From assembly GCF_932276165.1 (NCBI RefSeq), contig NC_063982.1, positions 1,629,501 to 1,693,500 of the forward strand: 64,000 bases of DNA, given 5' to 3'. Position numbers and translations under genes: made by a program. Under the pieces are notes generated by a model. The model did not search any database, was not told the DNA's origin, and saw only the letters and a program-made list of their open reading frames with translations. Positions within the stretch are counted from its first letter, which is position 1, and every line of letters starts with the position of its first letter. This DNA comes from Plutella xylostella (Eukaryota; Arthropoda; Insecta; Lepidoptera; Plutellidae). Of this stretch, positions 1 through 12,600 are shown piece by piece.

Positions 1-4
1 TAAA

Positions 5-155
5 TACAGTCTGTTTTTTAATCTCAGATACTAAATTGACAGACTCTGAACGGTTCATCAACAGCCGATTGTCCCGCCCCAATAGAACGATACGTCACTT
101 AATCGCGCTTAACTTTATGTCAGTTTAGTACCTATCTGAGATGAAAAAACAAACT
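5..155. mobile_element. Foldback MITE (CTGTTTTTTAATCTCAGATAC family), copy 1
   Basis: The left end reads into an imperfect inverted copy near 118-155 (AGTTTAGTACCTATCTGAGAT). A better copy with the same ends and the inner GAACGGTTCATCAACAG block lies at 22265-22455. It is non-coding and sits in a Smox intron at the window edge. Confidence 0.65.
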
Positions 156-158
156 TTA

Positions 159-279
159 AGGGCGTCTTGCACAACGAAGTTAAATAAAATTAAATCTATG
201 ACCTCTTGCTCTGACATTATACTGTCAGAGCAAGAGACAAACTATTTAATTTTATTTAACTTCGTTGTGCAAGACGCCC
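159..279. mobile_element. Hairpin MITE with 37-bp inverted arms
   Basis: The arms at 159-195 and 243-279 begin AGGGCGTCTTGCACAACGAA and are near-perfect reverse complements. Inside them is a second small inversion (CTCTTGCTCTGACA / TGTCAGAGCAAGAG). It is non-coding. A diverged relative with GGGC..CTTGCA ends lies at 27825-27962. Confidence 0.8.
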
Positions 280-681
280 TAAATGTATAAAAAATAGCGA
301 TAGTCGATTTTTTGGTGAAAAACATTGATTCCTAGACTTATTATGCTTGGACCATGATTTCCCTGTTATAGTTATAATTTTGTGTAACTATTCATTTTAA
401 TAAAGCTTTTCTTTTTATTGTGTACGTGGACACTGACTAAATCATGTTTTTGCCTTACCATCAAAACTTAGACGTAATGTTAAAAGCTGCCAGTTTGCTC
501 TCAAACGCATTATACATGTATTAAATATTAATTTAAACACCCATTTAACCGCTCACGTCCCGGCGGCTCATTCGTACAATAGATTGTTAATTGCCTCAGA
601 TTTCTCGGGATCTGAAGGGATACTAAATGTTTTTTTTATAGTAACGCAGTTAATCTTTACACTACAATTTCTCCTTCACAG

Positions 682-3600
682 ACCTAACCCGCCTAACGCC
701 CTCCCCGCCCCGCCTGGCCACGGAGGCGGCCCCCGTCCTCTACCACGAGCCGGCCTTCTGGTGCAGCATCAGCTACTACGAGCTGAACACGCGCGTGGGG
801 GAGACCTTCCACGCGTCGCAGCCCTCCATCACCGTCGACGGGTTCACTGACCCCAGCAACAGCGAGCGGTGAGATGAATGAGCCGTTTGTTAAAAAAAAA
901 AGTTTTCATTTTTGGAGAAACAGATGGCGTTGTCTGAGTTCTACTAACTATCAAACCCTCAGAACACAGATTTTGTGTCAGCCCACATCTTATTTCCACA
1001 GAGGAAATTCTATATCTGCCCTCAGGCGTTCTCTACAGCAACGACGCTTGAAATATACACATTCTGAACTTGTAAATTAGACTAAATAGAAGTACTATTA
1101 AAAGTAGTGAGTTCTTATTCTGAGTTTAATACTTCAACCTCTTTGCTCTCTGTGTGCAATATTTGACGTTTGATACAACTACAACTCAACACTATGTTGT
1201 CACGACATCTATCGGCTTGAACAAAAACTCAACTGACAGCTGTCAAGGAAAACGGCTCATTGCGACCAATAGCGGCTGAGTAGCATAGCGTGCACCAATG
1301 AGGTCGCGCAGCTTTGAAACATTCTTTCCGCACCTCAAAAAGGATCCAGATCAATGACAAAAGAATAAAGAGAGGACCTGGCATAAAAATCGGTATTTAA
1401 AAATATATCGTCGTCTCTTTTTAACTTATTAGTGTTATCGTACGTAAAAAAGGACAACAGTAGTTTTGTCTTTGCCTAAAATTACAACATTGCGACCGGT
1501 CGCCATGTTGATTGACATCCAAACACAAGGTATAGTGCCACAAACTTATCTGTTCCGGTGAGAGCCAACTAAATTGGTCCATATAATCTATGTCATGTCT
1601 ATTCTATTCTATTCTATTCTCTTTTGGGGGTGTAAGTACCTGCACCTGGCTCTCTCGAGTGGAACCTTTGTGCATATCCCCAAGGTCTAAACTGCCTTCC
1701 TAAGCTTGGACCATTTCCCACCACGCTGGTCCACTGCGGGTTGGTGGGTTCACATATCTAGATGTGCTAAATCTAGATATGCAGGTTTCCTCACGATGTT
1801 TTCCTTCACCGTAAGAGCGATGGTATACATTGTACTTAAGTTAAAAGAACTCATTGGTACATGTCAGCGCCGGGATTCGAACCCGCATCTCTTGGTTGAG
1901 AAGCGGGCGCTTAACCGACTGAGCTACCACCGCTATGTCATGTCAATATGAAATTCATTAGTAAGTAATGAGGTATGGACCAATTTAGTTCGCTCTCACC
2001 GGAACAGATAAGTTTGTGGCACTATACTTCAGCTGTCAAACAATTTGTTTGTTTACATTTCTCAAGAAAACCGCCGCCATTTTCATTGACACCAAAGTTT
2101 AGGTAAGCGCATTTTTTTCGTGGATATGCCATGTCCTCTCTTTATTCCTTTGTCATTGATCCAGATACATGATTTAGCTTTCACTAGCTTATATATACTA
2201 TACTTAATTTCATACATAGTCAGAGATGAGTAGTTATACGTTTATGTACCTTAGAAACTGTTAATGTTTGAATAAATGATAAACTGTTTGTTCATTTTGA
2301 AATGTTATAAAAATGTATAATAATAATAATAATAATATGTGGGGACATCTCACACACGGCCATCCAACCCCAAGCTAGGCCGAACCTGTGTTATGGGTGT
2401 CGGACAGCTGATATATTTACACAAATATATAGATAGATAGATACTAATTATAAATATCAACAGCCAAGACCCGAGAACAAATATCTGTGTTTAAACAAAT
2501 ATCTGCCCCAGCCGGGAATCGAACCCGGGACCTTCGGCTCAGCAGTCAGGGTCACTAACCACTACGCCATTCGGCCGTATAACTGGGTACTTAAGAAGCA
2601 TATCTTGACCAATGCGCAGAATCAAGTTCTCTTAGAGGTTCAAAGTTCCTTATGATGACCGTACCACGTTGCCACGAATACCCACCACTCCCTTGTAATT
2701 TATGTAGTATATGAGCATGCAACCTGCATGAAGGTTGCATACCTATCACCTATATATAAGGGCATCTGTCAAATTAGCTGTTAGTAATAAACTAGCTTCC
2801 ATGGTATTCGGTTGTTTCCTTTCCGCACTACGGACACTCCATCTGGCGACGAGCGAACCCTCAAAAACAAAAGAAAAACAAATGAAGCGCTTTTGTTTCC
2901 TTTAAAAATGTTCTGGTGAAAATTTTGTAAATAATGGCGTCGGTAATCGGAAATTTGAGTGTTTTTGACTATAAAATTCACGAGTGGGAAATATTTCACG
3001 GACGATTATTGCAATTTATAAAGTTAAATAACATCGAGGAGGAACATAAAAGTGCAGTGTTGTTGACGCATATTTCGGAAGACGCGTATAAATTGGTGCG
3101 AAATTTAGCGTACCCGCGTAGTGTGGAAGAGGTGGACTTTCATGGCTTAGTGAAATTACTGAACGGTCATTTTACTCCTAAACGGTCGATCTTTGCCGAT
3201 AGGGCAAGGTTCTACGATGCTTCGAGGGGTGATGGCGAAAGTGTCGAGGATTGGGCGGCGCGACTTCGGGGACTTGCGATTTATTGCGAGTTTGGCGGAG
3301 CCCTGGACACGTTACTACTAGATCGCTTCGTGCTGGGTCTGGGTGCAGGCCCCGAGCGGGACCGCCTGGTCGAGCAAGACGCGGTCACGCTGACGCTGGC
3401 GAAGGCGATGGAGATGGCACAGCAGGCGGCGTGCGCCCGGGCGGCGCGCGCGGCCATGCACGCGGCGGAGGCGCCGGTGTACCGCGCGGGCTGCGAGCGC
3501 CGCGCCGCTCCGCCCCCCGCTCCGCGCCGCGCGGAGCCCGGGGGCGCCCCGGCCGCGGCGGAGTCTACGCAGCGGTGTGCAGTGTGCGGCCTCAAGGCTC

Positions 3601-6600
3601 ATGAGGCTATCAAGTGTCGGTTCAAAAACTATAAGTGCCGAAAATGCGGTGAAAAAGGGCATTTGAAGAAAGTGTGTAAAAAGGCAGGTTCTCATTTGCA
3701 TAATGTTGAAGCGGATGCAGAGGTGCCGGGCGTGCCTGAGTGTGAGGACTGCCAGTGCTTCAACGTTCGGTATGTAAGTTACGACCCTATTAAAGTAACT
3801 GTTAATGTAAATAATGTAAATTTGTCAATGGAGATAGATTCCGGATCGGGCACTTGTATTATTTCACACGACTTGTACATAGATAGATTTAGGAACTGTA
3901 ATTTGCAAAAGTGTAACATAAGAATGTGTCTCTATAACGGACATAAAATTACGCCAGTGGGTTATTTTGTTGCCAGAGTAACGTATCTAAACCAAACGGA
4001 GGACGTGAGGTTCTACGTGATTAAGAATGGCGGGCCCCCACTGTTAGGCCGTGAATTTATGTCAAAGTTCAACATGCATTTTACAACGTCTGTTAACAAT
4101 GTCGCGTTGAGTGTGCCTGACGTGGATGTGCAGCAATTGATGAAGCAATATCCAGACATTTGGAAAGATGAGTTAGGTTGCTTTAATAAGTTTGAAGTAG
4201 ATTTACACCTAAAAGATGGTGCAACTCCTAAGTTCTTTAAACCACGAAATATTCCCTTCGCGCTGAAGGAGAGGGTGGAGGAGGAGTTGGACCGGCTGGT
4301 GCGCGCCGGCATACTGGTGCCGGTGCGGTACTCGCAGTATGCGACACCAATAGTGCCCGTACTTAAGGAAAATGGTAAGGTGAAAATTGCTGGTGATTAT
4401 TCGTGTACGCTGAACAAGGATATGGAAATTGATAAATACCCTTTGCCTCGCATCGAGGAGGTATTTGCTAAGATAGGTGGCGGAGAACATTACTCTAAAA
4501 TAGATTTAAGTAACGCCTATAACCAGTGCAAGTTGTCAGAGCCGTCACAAATTCTTACAACGATCAATACGACAAAGGGGCTTTTTAAATATACGCGGTT
4601 ATTGTATGGTTTAGCGAACGCACCGGCTATTTTCCAACGTTTAATGGAAAATTTACTCGCGGGAATCGAGGGAGTTAGCGTTTGGTTGGATGATATCTGT
4701 GTTACTGGGCCTAACAAACAGGTACACATGTCTAGGTTAAATGAAATTTTCAAAAGGCTACAGGATGCAGGCTTAAGATTACAAAAAGCTAAATGTTCTT
4801 TTTTCCAAGACAGCGTGACGTATTTAGGCTACGTTATCGACAAACACGGCTTGCGCACCTGCCCGACTAAGGTAGAGGCTATATTAAAGGCGCCAGCTCC
4901 GACCAACGTACTCGAGGTAAAACGATTTTTAGGCGTAGTAAATTATTATAGGAATTTTATTCCAAACGCGTCTTCGCTTCTGGCTCCGCTGCACGAACTG
5001 CTGAAGGCGGGCGCGCGCTGGGAGTGGACGCGGCGGCACGGGGACGCGCTGGCGGCCGTGCGGCGCGAGCTGGCGTCCGACCGCGTGCTGGCGCACTTCG
5101 ACCCCGCGGCGCAGCTGGTGCTGGCGGTGGACGCGGGCCCGGCCGGCCTCGGCGCCGTGCTGGTGCATGTGGATGACCAGGGCAGGGAGAGGCCTATCGC
5201 TTTTGCGTCGCGATCGCTGTTACCGAGTGAGCGGAACTACAGCCAGATCCACAAGGAGGCCACAGCGATTATATTTGGTGTCAAGCATTTTCATCAATAT
5301 TTGTACGGCAGGCGCGACCCATTTATACTAAAAACGGAACACAGACCTCTAATAGCGATTTTTGATAAAAATAAGGGTGTTTCGGTTACCGCGGCGTCAC
5401 GGCTACAAAGGTACGCGCTGATTCTGTCGGCCTACAACTACTCGGTGCAATATATCAGCAGCAGCAATAATCTGATAGCGGATTATTTTTCTCGATCGCC
5501 GCTGGCTGCTGGGGTAGTGGAAGGTGACGACGGAGATTTGCCTTCTCTGAAATTCCTGACTGCGAACGTGGAGCCTCTTTCATTTGAGTCGATAAAACGA
5601 GCATCAAATTTAGATCCTGTTATTAAGACAGTTATGAATTACATGGAACACGGGTGGCCACGAAAAATCATGTGCAAATCAGTTTTACCGTATTTTCAAG
5701 TTAAAACTGATTTGGAAGTAAATGATGGGTGTCTTTTCCGTGGACATAGAGTTGTAATTCCTGTAGTGCATAGGAAACAGATGTTAGGAGAACTCCACTC
5801 GGGGCATTTTGGGATTGTCAAAACAAAGAGCAAGGCCAGGTCGAGGATGTGGTGGCCCGGTATAGACGGGGACATCGAGCAGTGGATAGGCGCGTGCGAC
5901 ACGTGTGCGGGCCTGCGGGCGGCGCCGCCCCGCGCCGCGCCGGCGCCCTGGCCGCGCCCCGCCGGGCCCTGGCAGCGGATCCACATAGATTATATGTCGA
6001 TAGGTAACCTCACGTACCTTATTGTGATCGATGCCTACAGCAAATGGCTGGAATGCATCTACATGAATTGCGGCACATCCACTCAGGCGCTCATCGCGAA
6101 ATTGAAACATTTAATGTCAGTGTTTGGCGTGCCAACGGTTATTGTTTCTGATAATGATGTAAAGATTTGTTCTGCAGAATTTTTAACATTTTGTAAAAAC
6201 AATGGCATTAAATATGTGACGTCTCCGATTTATCACCCGTGTAGTAATGGTCAGGCGGAAAACTCAGTCAAATGTAGCAAAAAGATGATCAAATGTATTC
6301 TAGCTGATAACAGTAATGTGTCTTCACATTGTATTCAAGACAAATTGTTAAGCTTTCTATTTGAGTACCGCAACACTGTTCATTGTGCGACGGGTATGAC
6401 CCCCGCTAGACTGATGTTTGGCCGAGATTTAAGGAGTAGGTTAGATCTTATTAAACCTCCAACGCACCTTACCACTACGGGTACATCCGCTTCAGACGAA
6501 CTAAAACCATTAAACCGAAGTAGGTGTTTCGAGGAAGGTGAAACAGTTTTAGCAAAGTGGTTCACTGCTAGGAAGTTTATTTGGTCGCCCGGAGTTATAA

Positions 6601-9600
6601 AAAGGAAGATAGGGAATCGAATGTATGAAATTTATTTCAATGACTTTGATACCTTAGGAACTCGTCATGTTGACCAAATATTGAAATGTAAAGAGCCTAG
6701 GAATGTAGAAGAGAAACGGATTGTACATACGCAAGATTCATATGTAAATACTCCTGTTATAATATATGATGCACCGGTGCGACCGCTTTCACCACCACCG
6801 TCACCGCGCGCTTCATCATCATCTGAGAATGTCAGCAGCGAGGGCTCGCGCGAACAGTCAGTTACTGAGGCAGCAGCTGTGTCTGAGGGAGATGAGAGTA
6901 ACAGCGCCGGAGACGCTGGAGGTGGTGAGGGCGAGGGAATGATAACTTGCGATGATAACGCAACGAGTTCTGGTCTGGAGCGGACCGACGATGTAGACGA
7001 GAGTAGTGCTAATGTGCATAGAGATCTAGATGATGTAAATATTGACATTGTAAATAATAACGGTCGTACACTTAGACCTAGGAAGAATATTGACTATAAA
7101 CAATATTTTTAGAATTTCCAACATATTCATTGTTTCTTTCTTGTGATAATAATCTTTGAAATAGTGGTGGAGGAGTGTAGTATATGAGCATGCAACCTGC
7201 ATGAAGGTTGCATACCTATCACCTATATATAAGGGCATCTGTCAAATTAGCTGTTAGTAATAAACTAGCTTCCATGGTATTCGGTTGTTTCCTTTCCGCA
7301 CTACGGACACTCCACAGAGATGAGTAGTTATACGTTTATGTACCTTAGAAACTGTTAATGTTTGAATAAATGATAAACTGTTTGTTCATTTTGAAATGTT
7401 ATAAAAATGTATAACTGGGTACTTAAGAAGCATATCTTGACCAATGCGCAGAATCAAGTTCTCTTAGAGGTTCAAAGTTCCTTATGATGACCGTACCACG
7501 TTGCCACGAATACCCACCACTCCCTTGTAATTTCTCAACAAAGTTGTTAGGTATAGTATAACTGTGTTAATATGAATATTTTTCATTCCAGGTTCTGCCT
7601 AGGCCTGCTATCCAACGTGAACCGCAACGAAGTGGTGGAACAGACGCGGCGACACATCGGCAAGGGGGTCCGGCTGTACTACATCGGCGGTCAGTGTGTA
7701 GCGTATCTCACATGCACTGTTGTCACTCACTATCTGAAGGGCTAGCACGGGGCGCAATTAAGACACGACAAAAGTTCTCCGTTGCGCTGGCTCTTGAGGC
7801 TGCGCGATGTGAGTGAGCGAGATGAAAAACTTATGTCACGTCTTAAATGCGCCTCGTGCTACTAGCTCTGATAGATATATAATAGACTAATTGAACTAGA
7901 ATTGCAAGGAAAACAACCAACAGTATAATTCAACATGGCGCGTTAACCACTTACGTTCCTGTGACCCATAGGAAATTAACACACAATAGATTTTTAAATA
8001 CGTCATACCTCTGTCATACCCTCTATTCTATTATATTCTCTGTGAGGGTGTGAGTACCTGCACCTGGCTCTCTCGAATGCAACCGTTGTGCATATCCCCA
8101 AGGTCTAAACTGCCTTCCTAAGCTTGTTGTAATACCCTCATTCAACGTGAACCGCAACGAAGTGGTGGAACAGACGCGGCGCCACATCGGCAAGGGGGTG
8201 CGGCTCTACTACATCGGCGGTCAGTGTTCAATTCAATTCAATCATTTATTGGTAATAACTTAAATAATATTACAAGTCATTTACATAGGTATAGGTAATT
8301 GGTAATTATGCACTAGGTATAATTAAGTTACTTATACAATATAACATAGACTAGCTAAAGTAGGTAGTTATATAATTTTATTCATAAAGTAGAAGCACTG
8401 ATAGTTAGGTATTTCTTTATACATATAAATAATTTAGTTATTAGGTAGTACATCAATAGTTTTTAGGTATTACTATTAAGTAACAACATTTCAGCATTAT
8501 TTGCATATTTGCATTGTGTTTTAGTATGATAGTATCTTATTTGAAAGCTTTATACACACTGTTTTTCATCGTTATGAGAGTTACTGTTGGTAGTAGGTAC
8601 CAATAGTGCATGGGTTGGCGAGGTAAGGTCAAAGAACTCATTTATAGTATAGCATGCCGAATTAACCAACATATTTTTAAGTTTTTTTGTAAAGGTGGCC
8701 TCATTTGTTTCGTTTTTAATGTTCTCAGGGATTACGTTATATATTTTTGGTCCTATTATATGGATGAGTTTATTAGACTTAGTTAGCCTGCAGCCGGGAC
8801 AGTACAGCTTATCTTCACGGCGAGGGCAGGTGTTTGGACGAACATCCTTGTTTGTTGGGAAAAGGCTAAGATTACGCCTTACGTATTTAGCTATTTCTAA
8901 TATGTATAGACACGGCAGCGTTAATATTTTGAGTTTTATGAATAGTTGCTTTGCTGGGGTGTCCCAAGGTACACCCGCTATTATGCGCAGTGCACGTTTC
9001 TGAGATCTGAAAGCACGTCCTGCATCAGTTGAGTTGGCCCAGATATCGACACCATAACTTAGTATTGAGTGGAAATATCCAAAGTAGGCTTTTTTCATGT
9101 TATCTTCAGACAATGTAGGTTTTAATCTGCTAAGAGCATAAGAGGCTGATGATAGTTTAGAACAAATATTGTCAATTTGCGGTATCCACGTCAGGCCGGA
9201 ATCAAAGGTGAATCCTAGGTATTTGACTGTGTCGACTTGAGGGACTAATAAGTTGTTACAAACGATGTTCAGTTCATGGCCTCTGGTTTTTCTCATTTGG
9301 AAGTGAATTATGTTTGTTTTTTCAACGTTTAACGCCATTCCGTTGGCAGCGAACCAGTTAGATAGGTCGCTGATAGTTTTATTTAGTTTAGATTTAAGTT
9401 GTTCGTAACTTTCGGCGTTAACAATTACACAACCGTCGTCGGCAAAAAGAACATAATCTACGTTTTCAGACGCTGTAGTTAGGTCATTGATTAAGATTAG
9501 AAACAGGTTATTGCCCATTACCGATCCTTGGGGGACAGCGCAGGGGCCTATGGTTTCTAAGTTTGATTGTGCATTATTAACGCGTGTGCTCTGTTTACGC

Positions 9601-12600
9601 TCGTGTAAAAAAGATGCAATGGTTTCCAGAAAATAACCATTAACACCGTACAGTTTGAGTTTGTTTAGGATTAGTGAATGGTCGACAAGTTCGAAGGCGC
9701 GGGATAAGTCGCAGAATATGGCGGCGACTTGTCGGCCGGCGTCCAGGTGACTCATTAGTTTGGTTAAGACATCGCGAGCAGCGTGCACAGTGGATCGCCC
9801 GGCTTGGTATGCGTATTGCTGCTTGTTTAGGAGATTATTTGTGTTGAAGAATAACATGAGTTGTTGGCTGATTAGATTCTCAAATATCTTAGATATTATT
9901 GGGATTTGTGATATTGGTCTAAAGTTTTTAAGGATATGCATGTCGCCCTTCCCTTTATAGACAGGTTGAACCTTTATTATTTTCAGAGCTTCGGGGTAAA
10001 TACCGCACTGTACACACTCGTTAAATAGATAACATAGTAGTGATATTAATACAGGGGGTAAATAGTCAAGTACCAGAGTAGACATGTCGTATATGTCTTT
10101 TGATTTTTTACGTTTGATGTTTTTTACTACTTTCAATATATCAAGTAAAGTAAAACATTTAAATGAAATTGTTGGTATTTGGTCTGGTAAGTAGGTATTT
10201 AAAAATGTGATTGCCTTCTTTATTTCCGGCTTAGCAGAGTTATTATTTGCTTCTATGTAGAATCGGTTTAAGGCGGCGGCGGTGGCAGCCGCGGCGTCGC
10301 GCGCGCCTTCACTGTCTACAGTATCTACCGAGGTTTTGCTAACAAGTACGTTTAGTGCATTGTTGTTACCCGTGCGGCAGGTCTCGGATGAGATCACTTG
10401 CCATACTTTCTTACACATGTTGCTGCCGTCATATTTTGTTATCGAGTTGTTTAGAAATTGTTTTCGGGAATTGTATAACTCGGAGTTATATTTAATTTCA
10501 AGATCAAGTAATTGAACGTTAGTTTGTATGTTACAATTCGGCTTTAATAATTCATGTTTTTTTGAAGATATTTGTTTACGTAAGGATCTGGCGCGGTCGC
10601 TCACCCATGCACTAGAGGAACTCTTTGACGGATAAGTTCTAATTGGAAAATGTACATCATACATGTGTTTAGTTATATTAATTACAGAGTTGAGTTGTTC
10701 ACCAGGACAAATATATTTTTTCATCAATGAATCCCAGTCATACATGCATAAGGCATTTGTGAAAGCGTTTATCTTGCATTCTGAAAATAGACGCGTTTGG
10801 GACGTAGGGTTGTTTTTTTTACAGTTATTATATAAGTTTAAAATTAGTATTACACCTAAATGGTCAGAAATGTTCAAGTTTATACTTTCATTTAATAAAA
10901 TATCAGACTTTAGTACGTTAGTGTAAGCGTGATCGATACATGTTTTAGAAGTTTCAGTGATTCTTGTTGGAAAGTTAATCACAGAGATAAAACCTGATGA
11001 TTTTACAATATCAATTAAACACTTAGAATGAGTTGATTTTACTAGAAGATTAATGTTTATGTCACCCATAATTATGACTTTATAGTTTTGAATAGTGTTA
11101 AGTGAAAACAATTCGTTTAATTTAGAATAAAATAATGATAAGTCACCTTTAGGTTGGCGGTAGATGCATACCACTATCAGGTCCAAACCGACACATTCAG
11201 CCGCGCAGACTTCAAAATGCATTTCAACGGAGAGTTCAGCGACCTCCTTTCGCTCGATTGTAAGCAGTGAAGGCCTGGAGTAGATGCATGCTCCCCCTCC
11301 TTCCCTGGACGGTCGGCAGTACTGGGCGCATAGCTTCAAGTTAAGTATGTTCACTTGACGTAGTTGGTAGGTTTCAAGCCAGTGTTCAGTTAGGCACAGG
11401 ATATCAGCACCATCCTGCAATAAGGGCTGGAGTTGAAGTTCACATTCAAGTTTGAAGGTCTTTCTACCTAGTCTGTTTACGTTTTGGTGGATTATTGTAA
11501 CGGTCATTGACTTTGAAGTCGTTATTCTTTCACTTTTGTGAGTGTGTGTCGTCTTCCGTTGTTGTGCTGGTGGTGTCTTTTGGCCTGCTGAGAAAGGGCA
11601 GCCATTCAGAGATGCTAATGTTGACTGGCCATGCTTCGGCAGTTGTGAATTTGTCGAAGATTGAAGTAGGGATTCCAATCTTAAATGACGCATATGTGTC
11701 ACGTTTAGAAGCTATTAATTCGGCTGTGTACTGACCTTCTGCGTGGATTCCACGGAGGTGTTCAATTACATCCTCTGGTTTCGTCGATTTCTTGAAGAAG
11801 CAACCGTGGAGATGTTTGTGAACATCAACTCCTTTGATGGTCGTATTTTGTGCCGAGCCCTGGATGGCAGCAATTGATGGCTTCCGTTTGCGTCGGCTGA
11901 CCGTAGTCCATTTTTCGTTATTATTCGGTTTTTCATTTGGGACGTTGTCGAGGTTATTAGTAATGGCCGTTATTGGTGTTGAGGGCGTCGTTGGTGGAGT
12001 GGCGATCGGTGTTTGTCGGCAGTCTTCGGACAAAGTCGTTTTACGTGAAGTGAGCGCCGGGCTAGCATTGGCTGTTCGGTTTCCAACACGGACAGCGGCT
12101 GCAGCGCTAATCGTGGGTGTAGCTTTTTTGCGTGTTGGGCGCGTTGTTTGCTGCGGCGGCGCTGTAGCCGCTGCTGATTGCGTGGTGCTCGATGTTTTGG
12201 AGGTACTTTGCAAAACAAGTTGGTTAATTGCGAGTGACTGGGTTTTTATTAGGGCATTTTGGTCACAAATTAATGTTTCCAATGCACTAACTTTAGTCGT
12301 AAGTGATGCTACGGTACCTACTAATCCTTGCACAACACTTTCGAGGGCTTTGTATGCCATTTTTCCACGGGTTTTGATTTAATAAATCGGAGCGTGATGT
12401 TCGCGTGTGGGTACGAGACACAGACTGACAGTGTGTAGCGTATCTCATGTGCACCAGTTATATATACGCTTGAAATTATATAAACTAATATGTAGGGATA
12501 TCTCACGCACGGCCATCCGACCCAAAACTAAACATAGCCTGTAGAGTATCGGACAGTTGATACAGGTCGCTAAGCACAGCGAAAAACAGGCATTGCGCTT

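Larger units (their letters stand above)
1347..2165. mobile_element. TIR element, outermost of three nested insertions
   Basis: Inverted ends at about 1347-1386 and 2122-2165 share AATGACAAAAGAATAAAGAG and the GGCATA block with only a few mismatches. A MITE (1531-2026) sits inside it, and that MITE contains a SINE. No ORF. Confidence 0.6.
2703..7314 (+). mobile_element. Full-length Ty3/Gypsy LTR retrotransposon
   Basis: Two 139-bp LTRs (2703-2841 and 7176-7314) begin TGTAGTATATG and end CACTCCA; I see no difference between them. TGGCGAC directly after the 5' LTR is a possible primer-binding site. A purine run GTGGTGGAGGAG precedes the 3' LTR. One uninterrupted 1392-residue gag-pol ORF fills the interior. 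Identical LTRs and an open ORF imply recent insertion. No short target duplication is visible, and a 219-bp direct repeat flanks the element instead. It lies in sense inside a Smox intron. Confidence 0.93.
8228..12428 (-). mobile_element. Full-length non-LTR retrotransposon (CR1/Jockey-like LINE)
   Basis: A 4.2-kb element on the minus strand. It has a short 5' leader, ORF1, ORF2, then an untranslated 3' region ending in a short TTGAAT-type repeat (8228-8245) rather than poly(A). Target duplication CAGTGT at 8222-8227 and 12429-12434 marks both ends precisely. The two ORFs are open, so the copy is recent. It inserted just after the donor of Smox exon copy 2. Confidence 0.88.

Noticed and set aside
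1868..1935. Apparent tRNA gene (also at 2514-2580, 17640-17702, 27133-27205, 36094-36150, 37064-37133, 43980-44048, 55045-55117, 60455-60525)
   Set aside because: A and B boxes are good, but acceptor-stem halves do not pair and each is joined to a repeated SINE body, so they are SINE heads.
3251..3604. GC-rich ORFs on both strands inside gag
   Set aside because: Shadows created by the very GC-rich gag segment; the gag-pol frame is the only one with recognisable domains.
11834..12382. 182-residue plus-strand ORF
   Set aside because: Antisense of LINE ORF1, where the coiled-coil frame, position and codon pattern fit better.
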